From assembly GCA_937890735.1 (NCBI GenBank), contig CALACZ010000098.1, positions 1-17,646 of the forward strand: a DNA stretch of 17,646 nt, written 5' to 3'. Source of the DNA: an uncultured Bacillota bacterium. GTDB taxonomy: Bacteria > Bacillota > Clostridia > Oscillospirales > Oscillospiraceae. Positions within the stretch are counted from its first letter, which is position 1. Every line of letters starts with the position of its first letter. Of the stretch, positions 13,036 to 17,646 are shown one piece after another. The notes under the pieces were generated by a model. It was not told the DNA's origin. It did not search any database and worked only from the letters and a program-made list of their open reading frames with translations. The translations under genes were made by a program, and so were the position numbers.

Positions 13036-13716
13036 ATGCTCATTTCATTCTTACGCGCCGTGATCCTGTATCTGGCGCTCATTCTCGTCATCCGCATGAT
13101 GGGAAAGCGCCAGATCGGGCAGATGGAACCGGCGGAGTTCGTGGTGACGATGCTCATCGCGGACCTCGCGTCCGTGCCGATGCAGGATCCGGCGATCCCA
13201 CTGCTCTCGGGGCTGATCCCGATCCTGGTCGTGCTGGCGATCGAGCTGCTGCTGTCGGTGTGGGTGTACGGCAGCATCCCCGTCCGCCGCTTTTTCTGCG
13301 GCAAGCCCGTCATTTTAGTGCAGGACGGCAAGCTCGTCGCGCGCAATATGCAAAAAACGCGCGTCAACGCCGACGAGCTGACGGAGCATCTGCGCCTGCA
13401 GGGCTATGTGGACATCACGCAGGTGCACTACGCCATTCTGGAGACGAACGGCAATATCAGCATCCTCCCCTACGCCCGCTACGCGCCCGCCAGCGCCAAG
13501 GATGCGTGCATCCAGGTCGATGAAACGCAGCTGCCCATCACGCTCATCAGCCACGGCGCGCTCATCCGCGAAAATCTTGCCGCGTTCGGCAGAACGCGCG
13601 CGTGGATAGAGCAGACGCTGCAAAATTACAACTGCCGCGTGCGCGACGTGCTGCTGCTCACCGCCGACCGTACCGGCAAGCTCTACCTCGCCATTCGAAA
13701 GGAGGAAACGCCGTGA
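13036..13716 (+). CDS. YetF/DUF421 family membrane protein
   Basis: A 226-aa protein of the DUF421/YetF family, whose members sit in the membrane of spore formers and are often tied to sporulation or germination, without a defined reaction. Hydrophobic helices are at about 3-20 and 57-80, with a shorter one around 38-50. Between them lies the family signature GKRQIGQMEPAEFVVTMLIA. The C-terminal soluble part (about 90-226) contains the two small alpha/beta subdomains, with VDITQVHYAILETNG and DVLLLTADRTGKLY. ATG 13036 has GGGAGGGA upstream. The next gene overlaps its stop by 4 bases. Confidence 0.93.
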   Translation: MLISFLRAVILYLALILVIRMMGKRQIGQMEPAEFVVTMLIADLASVPMQDPAIPLLSGLIPILVVLAIELLLSVWVYGSIPVRRFFCGKPVILVQDGKLVARNMQKTRVNADELTEHLRLQGYVDITQVHYAILETNGNISILPYARYAPASAKDACIQVDETQLPITLISHGALIRENLAAFGRTRAWIEQTLQNYNCRVRDVLLLTADRTGKLYLAIRKEETP

Positions 13717-14093
13717 AGCATCTGTTCCTCGCGCTGCTCATTCTGGCGCTGTGCCTGAGCTTCTGCCTCTGGTCGGGCAGCTATATCCGCCGCACGGTCG
13801 CAGAACCGCTCAGCACGCTGCGCCTTGCGCGCACGCACGCGGATGGCGGCGATTTTGACCGCGCATATGACGCCGTGGAAAAGGCTTCACAGCAGTGGCA
13901 GCGGCGCGAGGCGGTCTACTGCGTGCTCATGCACCACGATGAAACGGACGGCGTGACGCGCGACCTTGCCGTCCTGCGTGAGCAGGCGCGGCGCGGCGAA
14001 GCGGACGATTTTGCCGACACCTGCGCGCAGCTCATCACGCAGCTTCAGCATCTGCGCGCCCTCCAGCTCCCCAGCGCCGGGAATATCTTCTGA
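13713..14093 (+). CDS. DUF4363-like membrane-anchored protein
   Basis: A 126-aa protein starting with GTG at 13713, which overlaps the yetF-like stop in GTGA; AAAGGAGG lies just upstream. The N-terminal hydrophobic helix (about 4-22) is followed by an extracytoplasmic helical domain rich in A, R and Q (WQRREAVYCVLMHHDETD). This matches DUF4363 proteins, which I remember as regular companions of YetF-type genes in Clostridia. The pair probably forms one complex in the membrane; the biochemical role is unknown. Confidence 0.83.
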   Translation: MKHLFLALLILALCLSFCLWSGSYIRRTVAEPLSTLRLARTHADGGDFDRAYDAVEKASQQWQRREAVYCVLMHHDETDGVTRDLAVLREQARRGEADDFADTCAQLITQLQHLRALQLPSAGNIF

Positions 14094-14104
14094 CAAAAAT
14101 CAAT

Positions 14105-14127
14105 GGGGCGCTGCACCGCAGCGCCCC
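14105..14127. terminator. Shared hairpin between DUF4363 and nrdR
   Basis: GGGGCGCTGC (14105-14114) and GCAGCGCCCC (14118-14127) form a perfect 10-bp hairpin with a 3-base loop between two convergent genes. On the minus strand ATTGATTTTTG follows; on the plus strand a T-run comes only about 10 bases later. It probably serves both genes. Confidence 0.8.
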
Positions 14128-14135
14128 GTCGCGTG

Positions 14136-14591
14136 TTATTTTTCTTCCAGGATCTTATTGAGCTCGCGCATAAAGCTGTTGATGTCCTTGAACTGCCGGT
14201 AGACGGAGGCAAAGCGTACATACGCCACCTCGTCCAGCGGCTTGAGCCGCTCCATCACCAGCTCGCCGATGCGGGTGGTCGATACCTCACGGTCGAGCGT
14301 GTTCTGAATGACCTGTTCGATCTCGTCCGCCGCCGCTTCCAGCTCCGCCAGCGCCACGGGGCGTTTTTCACACGCGCGCAGCATTCCGTTGAGCACCTTG
14401 TTGCGGTCAAACGCCTGACGGCTGTTATCGCGCTTGATGACGACGATCGGCAGGCTTTCCACCGTTTCATAGGTCGTAAAACGCTTCTGGCACGCCTGGC
14501 ACTCGCGCCGGCGGCGGATGCTCAGCCCATCCTCGGAATGGCGGGAATCGACGACCTTACTGTCCTGAAAGCCGCAATAGGGACACTTCAT
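14136..14591 (-). CDS. nrdR: Transcriptional repressor NrdR
   Basis: NrdR is the zinc- and ATP-cone repressor of ribonucleotide reductase genes. The 151-aa protein has the zinc ribbon C3, C6, C31 and C34, the basic RRRREC stretch, RFTTYE, and an ATP-cone domain from about residue 48 (VVIKRDNSRQAFDRNKV). The end carries VAYVRFASVYRQFKDI, a family hallmark. ATG 14591 has AGAGGAG upstream. It has its own promoter and a hairpin in the leader. No nrd structural gene lies in this window. Confidence 0.98.
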   Translation of the reverse strand: MKCPYCGFQDSKVVDSRHSEDGLSIRRRRECQACQKRFTTYETVESLPIVVIKRDNSRQAFDRNKVLNGMLRACEKRPVALAELEAAADEIEQVIQNTLDREVSTTRIGELVMERLKPLDEVAYVRFASVYRQFKDINSFMRELNKILEEK

Positions 14592-14611
14592 GGCTTTTCT
14601 CCTCTCACCTT

Positions 14612-14630
14612 GCATCTTGCAGCAAGATGC
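14612..14630 (-). repeat. Perfect hairpin in the nrdR leader
   Basis: GCATCTTG and CAAGATGC form a perfect 8-bp inverted repeat with a 3-base loop, between the nrdR promoter and its ribosome binding site. It could stabilise the mRNA or serve as a binding site; it does not resemble the NrdR box I remember. Confidence 0.7.
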
Positions 14631-14653
14631 TGTATGATATAGGTACTTTTTTT

Positions 14654-14682
14654 ATTATAGCAAAGCAGCCACCTTATGTCTA
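14654..14682 (-). promoter_or_regulatory. Sigma-A promoter of nrdR
   Basis: The minus strand reads TAGACA (14677-14682), 17 bases, TATAAT (14654-14659). Confidence 0.85.
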
Positions 14683-14706
14683 CCATTTTTTCAAAAATCC
14701 GACGCG

Positions 14707-14979
14707 CTACAGCACGTCCTGCAAAATATCGCGCAGCGTCACCGGCGTGACCGTTGCATCTGCCAGCAGCCGCAGCAGCTCCATCGCCCGCTCCCGTCGC
14801 GGCGTCACGCCGTCGGCGCAGTCCTCCTCGCAGGAATCGGGCGTCAAAACGCGGATGCCTACGCCGTATTCCGGCGCGCCGTCCGGCGGTTCATGACAGG
14901 TCAGCAGATATTCCAGCTTCATCGGCACACCGCTCTGCGCGGCGGCGCTTCGCACATATACGACTTGCACTTTTCTCAT
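14707..14979 (-). CDS. Small DUF6514-like protein
   Basis: A 90-aa soluble protein. A beta-rich front half contains LEYLLTCHEP and YGVGI, and a helical end carries RAMELLRLLADATVTPVTLRDILQD. The closing VTPVTLRDxxxD motif is what I remember from DUF6514, a family of small clostridial proteins without known function; I could not verify this. ATG 14979 has AAAGGGGG upstream. It is transcribed toward nrdR, and no terminator lies between them, so it may also add to nrdR transcription. Confidence 0.75.
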   Translation of the reverse strand: MRKVQVVYVRSAAAQSGVPMKLEYLLTCHEPPDGAPEYGVGIRVLTPDSCEEDCADGVTPRRERAMELLRLLADATVTPVTLRDILQDVL

Positions 14980-15083
14980 ATTGCGTACCCCCTTTGCGCC
15001 TTATTCAAGCACAGGACGCGCGGAAATGAAACAAAAAGAAATCGCGCTTTTTCGACAGTTTCCCCGTTCTTTTTCGTCAGCAT

Positions 15084-15129
15084 CACAAAATTTTGCGGTC
15101 GCTATCGCAAACTTTCCCGCTATTTTGTG
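15084..15129. repeat. Nested inverted repeats upstream of the YihY gene
   Basis: The outer arms CACAAAAT (15084-15091) and ATTTTGTG (15122-15129) enclose an inner TTTGCG (15092-15097) with CGCAAA (15106-15111). The whole could fold as a two-tier hairpin in the 5' leader, or act as protein-binding half-sites. Confidence 0.6.
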
Positions 15130-15144
15130 CATGAATATCCCCAA

Positions 15145-15184
15145 TTTGTCGAAAACTTTTTTGCCGCAGCAAGTTTTCGACAAA
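15145..15184. repeat. Perfect 14-bp inverted repeat before the YihY gene
   Basis: TTTGTCGAAAACTT (15145-15158) and AAGTTTTCGACAAA (15171-15184) are exact inverted copies separated by 12 bases. The right arm ends 8 bases before the AAGGAG ribosome binding site. It is too close to the start codon and lacks a T-run, so a normal terminator is unlikely. Control of translation or an operator is more plausible. I could not identify a clear promoter in 14980-15207. Confidence 0.8.
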
Positions 15185-15207
15185 ACCTGTTCAAGGAGTT
15201 TTTCCGT

Positions 15208-16032
15208 ATGAAACCGTCCGACCGGCTCAAAAATTTTGCGCGGAGCATCGCCGCGCTGAACGTCCCGCTCTACGCGGGCAACGCGGGATTTTTCCTGCTG
15301 CTGTCCATCTTTCCGCTCATCGCGCTGCTGCTGTCGCTGGTACAGCATCTGCCCATCTCGCGCGAGGGGCTGTTTGAGATGCTCGAGCCCGCAGCGCCGG
15401 CGGCGCTGCTGCCGTTTTTTCAGCTTCTGATCGACGATATTTTTGACGGCATCAGCAGCTTCGGCGCGAATATTTTTAACGCCGTGGCGGCGCTGTGGGC
15501 GTCCTCCACGGGGCTTCACAGCATCATGCAGGGGCTCAACCGCGCCTGCGGCGTGCAGGAGACGCGCCCCTGGCTAAAGCGCCGCGCGCTGTGCCTGCTG
15601 TATACGCTGCTGCTTCTGCTCGCGCTCGTGCTCACGCTGGTGCTGCACGGCTATGGGCAGCAAATCCTCGCGTTTCTGGAGCAGATCGACTCGCCCATCA
15701 TCCACTTTTTCATCAAGCTCCTCGACTATCTGAACCTCTACTCCGCGATCTTCCTCACACTGCTGTTCGCAGCGCTGTATCTGGCGCTGCCCAACTGCAA
15801 AAATCGCGTGGGCGAGGTACTGCCGGGCGCGTTCTGCGCGGCGCTGGCGTGGATTCTCTTCTCCAACGGTTTTTCACATTATGTAAACTCCTACAGCCAG
15901 TTCTCCGTATTCTACGGCAGCATCGGCACGATCCTGCTCACGATGCTGTGGCTGTTCTTCTGCCTGAGCATCCTGTTTTTCGGCGCGTACCTCAACTACC
16001 TGCTGTTCCGCAGGAAGCGGGAGGACGCGTAG
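15208..16032 (+). CDS. YihY/BrkB family inner-membrane protein
   Basis: A 274-aa protein of the YihY (once mislabelled ribonuclease BN)/BrkB family. About six membrane helices are visible, starting around residues 26-48 (GFFLLLSIFPLIALLLSLV). Family features include the NVPLYAGNAGFFLLLS segment, ALWASSTGLHSIMQGLNRACG, YLALPNCKN, PGAFCAALAWILF, YGSIGTILLTMLWLF and GAYLNYL. The family is often described as transporter-like, but a substrate is not established. ATG 15208 is preceded by AAGGAG; the open frame continues upstream to 14893 through non-coding sequence. The DUF5685 gene starts with no gap after its stop. Confidence 0.93.
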   Translation: MKPSDRLKNFARSIAALNVPLYAGNAGFFLLLSIFPLIALLLSLVQHLPISREGLFEMLEPAAPAALLPFFQLLIDDIFDGISSFGANIFNAVAALWASSTGLHSIMQGLNRACGVQETRPWLKRRALCLLYTLLLLLALVLTLVLHGYGQQILAFLEQIDSPIIHFFIKLLDYLNLYSAIFLTLLFAALYLALPNCKNRVGEVLPGAFCAALAWILFSNGFSHYVNSYSQFSVFYGSIGTILLTMLWLFFCLSILFFGAYLNYLLFRRKREDA

Positions 16033-16863
16033 ATGTTCGGATACATTCAGGCGGACCGCACGCGGCTGAACGAGGCAGAGGCGGCACGCTACCGCGCGGT
16101 CTACTGCGGGCTGTGCCGCACGCTGCGGCAAGAGTACGGCGCGGCAGTGCGGCTGACGCTGACATATGATATGACGTTTCTGGTGATGCTGCTCGCGTCG
16201 CTCTACGAGCCGGACGAGCAGTCCGGGCACGAGCGCTGCGCGCCGCATCCGCTGCGCCCGCACGAGTACGCGCAGACGGAGTTTTCGTCCTACGCGGCGG
16301 CAATGAACGTGCTGCTGGCGCGCGAATCATGTTTAGATGGCTGGCGAGACGACCGCAATGCGGCAAAATATCTTGCCGCGCAGGGGCTGACCCGCGCTGC
16401 CGGGCGCGCGGCGGAGCGCTATCCCGCACAAGACCGCGCCATTCGTGACGGGCTGTCGCAGCTTGCCGAGGTCGAATCGCGCGGAGGGTGCGAGCCCGAC
16501 GCGGCGGCAAATGCCTTCGGCGCGATCTTATCGGCGCTGTTCGCGCCGCGCGAGGATCGCTGGCAGCCGGTCCTCCAGGAGTTCGGCATGGCGTTGGGGC
16601 GGTTCGTTTACCTATTGGATGCCGTGTGCGACCACGCCGCCGACCGCCGCCGTGGGCGCTACAATCCCCTGCCCGACGATCTTATGACCGGCGCGCGCCC
16701 GATGCACGGCGAGCTGACGCTGCTCATCGGCGACGCGGCGAGCGCATTCGAGCGCCTGCCGCTGGTGCAGGACGCGGCGCTGCTGCGAAACATTCTCTAC
16801 TTCGGCGTCTGGGCGCAGTATGACCGCCACTTCCCGAAGGAGGGCAAGGAGGAGACCCCATGA
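16033..16863 (+). CDS. DUF5685 family protein
   Basis: A 276-aa protein of unknown function that starts MFGY, with AVYCGLCRTLRQEYG (22-36), TYDMTFLVMLLASLYEP (44-60), and a cysteine-histidine segment ERCAPHP (67-73). This is the pattern of DUF5685 as I know it in Clostridia. C25, C28 and C69, and the later DAVCDHAADRRRGRYNPL (about residues 196-213), could bind a metal or form an active site. The protein is mostly helical, without a signal peptide. The ATG at 16033 directly follows the YihY stop and has GGGAGG upstream. Its own stop overlaps the J-domain gene start (ATGA), so the three genes are one operon. Confidence 0.85.
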   Translation: MFGYIQADRTRLNEAEAARYRAVYCGLCRTLRQEYGAAVRLTLTYDMTFLVMLLASLYEPDEQSGHERCAPHPLRPHEYAQTEFSSYAAAMNVLLARESCLDGWRDDRNAAKYLAAQGLTRAAGRAAERYPAQDRAIRDGLSQLAEVESRGGCEPDAAANAFGAILSALFAPREDRWQPVLQEFGMALGRFVYLLDAVCDHAADRRRGRYNPLPDDLMTGARPMHGELTLLIGDAASAFERLPLVQDAALLRNILYFGVWAQYDRHFPKEGKEETP

Positions 16864-17495
16864 TGGACGATCCCTATCGCGTCTTAGGCTTGACCCCCGA
16901 CGCGACCGACGAAGAGGTCAAGCGCGCCTACCGGCAGCTTGCCAAAAAATATCACCCGGATATGAATCCGGGCGACGCTTACGCGGCGCAGAAGATGAAC
17001 GAGATCAACGCCGCCTATGACCAGATCAAAAATCCGCCGCAGCAGACGACCTACCGCACGCAGTACACCGACCCCTTCGCGACTTGGCAGCAGCGGCAGC
17101 GGGAGGAGCGCGGCGCGCAGCCGGAAGCCCTCCGCCGCGCGCAGGCGTACTTACAGCAGCGGCAGTACGCCGCGGCGCAGAATATCCTGCAATCCGTCCC
17201 GGAGGCGGAACGCACCGCGCAGTGGTATTATTTTGCCGCCATCGCCAACACGGGGCTCGGCAACCGCGTGCTCGGCTATGAGCAGATCAACCGCGCCTGC
17301 GCCATGGACCCCGACAACGCCGAGTACCAGTACGCCCGCGCGCAGATCGAGCGCAATGGCTTTACCTACACGAGCACGCAGAACGGCTTCAACTTCACCG
17401 GCGGCGCAGGGCGCATCTGCTGCGGTCTGTGCGTGGCATCGCAGCTCATGAGCCTCTTCTGCGGACGCGGATTCCCGATCTGCTTCTTCTGCTGA
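16860..17495 (+). CDS. J-domain (DnaJ-like) protein with cysteine-rich tail
   Basis: A 211-aa co-chaperone-like protein. Residues 4-58 form a J domain with YRVLGL, the HPD motif at 32-34 that stimulates Hsp70 ATPase, and MNEINAAYDQI. The G/F-rich and zinc-finger parts of true DnaJ are missing. A Q/R-rich linker (about 59-90) leads into a helical TPR-like region (about 90-165, ALRRAQAYLQQRQYAAA, AIANTGLG). The last 26 residues are hydrophobic and carry six cysteines (ICCGLC...FC...ICFFC), possibly a membrane or metal-binding tail. Two ATGs overlap at the start (16860 and 16863); AAGGAGGAG lies upstream. It overlaps the DUF5685 stop by 4 bases, suggesting the two proteins act together. Confidence 0.9.
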   Translation: MMDDPYRVLGLTPDATDEEVKRAYRQLAKKYHPDMNPGDAYAAQKMNEINAAYDQIKNPPQQTTYRTQYTDPFATWQQRQREERGAQPEALRRAQAYLQQRQYAAAQNILQSVPEAERTAQWYYFAAIANTGLGNRVLGYEQINRACAMDPDNAEYQYARAQIERNGFTYTSTQNGFNFTGGAGRICCGLCVASQLMSLFCGRGFPICFFC

Positions 17496-17513
17496 TGATA
17501 GCCGCATCTCAAG

Positions 17514-17646
17514 GCTTCCCTTGGTGACCAAGGGAAGCTGTCGCCGTAGGCGACTGAAGGGATCAGAACTTGCAAGTTTGCAGAGCGCCACCCTGTAGTG
17601 CGGCAGAACGTACACCTTCTCATCCCTTCCGTCACGGCTTCGCCGT
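17514..17646. repeat. REP-like palindromic element, cut by the window end
   Basis: A compact set of inverted repeats begins 18 bases after the J-domain gene. It comprises GCTTCCCTTGG/CCAAGGGAAGC (17514-17538), GTCGCC/GGCGAC (17540-17554), long-range GAAGGGAT (17556-17563) with ATCCCTTC (17622-17629), and ACGGC/GCCGT (17634-17646). The motifs resemble the dispersed non-coding palindromic repeats I remember from Oscillospiraceae genomes. The first hairpin may also end the upstream transcript, though no T-run follows. No transposase is in view. Confidence 0.7.

Noticed and set aside
14612..14630. NrdR box
   Set aside because: The palindrome core does not fit the AT-rich NrdR box pattern as I remember it.

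Overview
The window looks like chromosome of a high-GC, spore-forming member of the Clostridia, most likely an Oscillospiraceae-type gut Firmicute. The reasons are the spore-coat genes (spoIVA, a SipL-type SPOCS/LysM protein and a tiny spoVM), the ruvC-ruvA-ruvB block, nrdR, YetF/DUF4363, DUF5685-DnaJ, strong AGGAGG-type ribosome binding sites, and hairpin-rich intergenic repeats. I see no rRNA, tRNA, CRISPR array, transposase or phage gene.

Layout. Positions 1-250 hold a chain of inverted repeats. From 262 to 3938 a minus-strand sporulation block reads, in transcription order: a 49-aa membrane protein, spoVM (24 codons), sipL-like, spoIVA, and an 86-aa unknown protein. These three named proteins are, in other spore formers, the ones that anchor and polymerise the coat basement on the forespore. 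A strong terminator at 3995-4024 separates this block from a two-gene, visibly less GC-rich minus-strand operon (4039-5837): a four-helix membrane protein, then a lipoprotein with eight BspA-type leucine-rich repeats. That operon has its own sigma-A promoter and a roughly 200-nt leader with a terminator, an alternative antiterminator and an open leader reading frame. It resembles the attenuators I remember in front of tet(M)-type ribosomal protection genes.

Next come a CapA-like membrane-anchored protein (minus) and a GH25 muramidase (plus), fired from divergent promoters. They are followed by a double zinc-ribbon protein with a consensus promoter, then a minus-strand operon of a 58-aa membrane protein, ruvC, ruvA, ruvB and glmM (Holliday-junction processing, then cell-wall precursor synthesis). 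Divergent from it are yetF-like and DUF4363 genes (plus). nrdR and a DUF6514-like gene follow on minus. The last block (plus) is YihY/BrkB membrane protein, DUF5685 protein and a J-domain protein with a cysteine-rich tail, preceded by a leader full of inverted repeats and followed by a REP-like palindromic element that runs off the window.

The points most worth following up are the compact spoVM-sipL-spoIVA cluster containing a gene too short for usual gene callers, and the tet(M)-like attenuator attached to an operon that does not look like a resistance gene.
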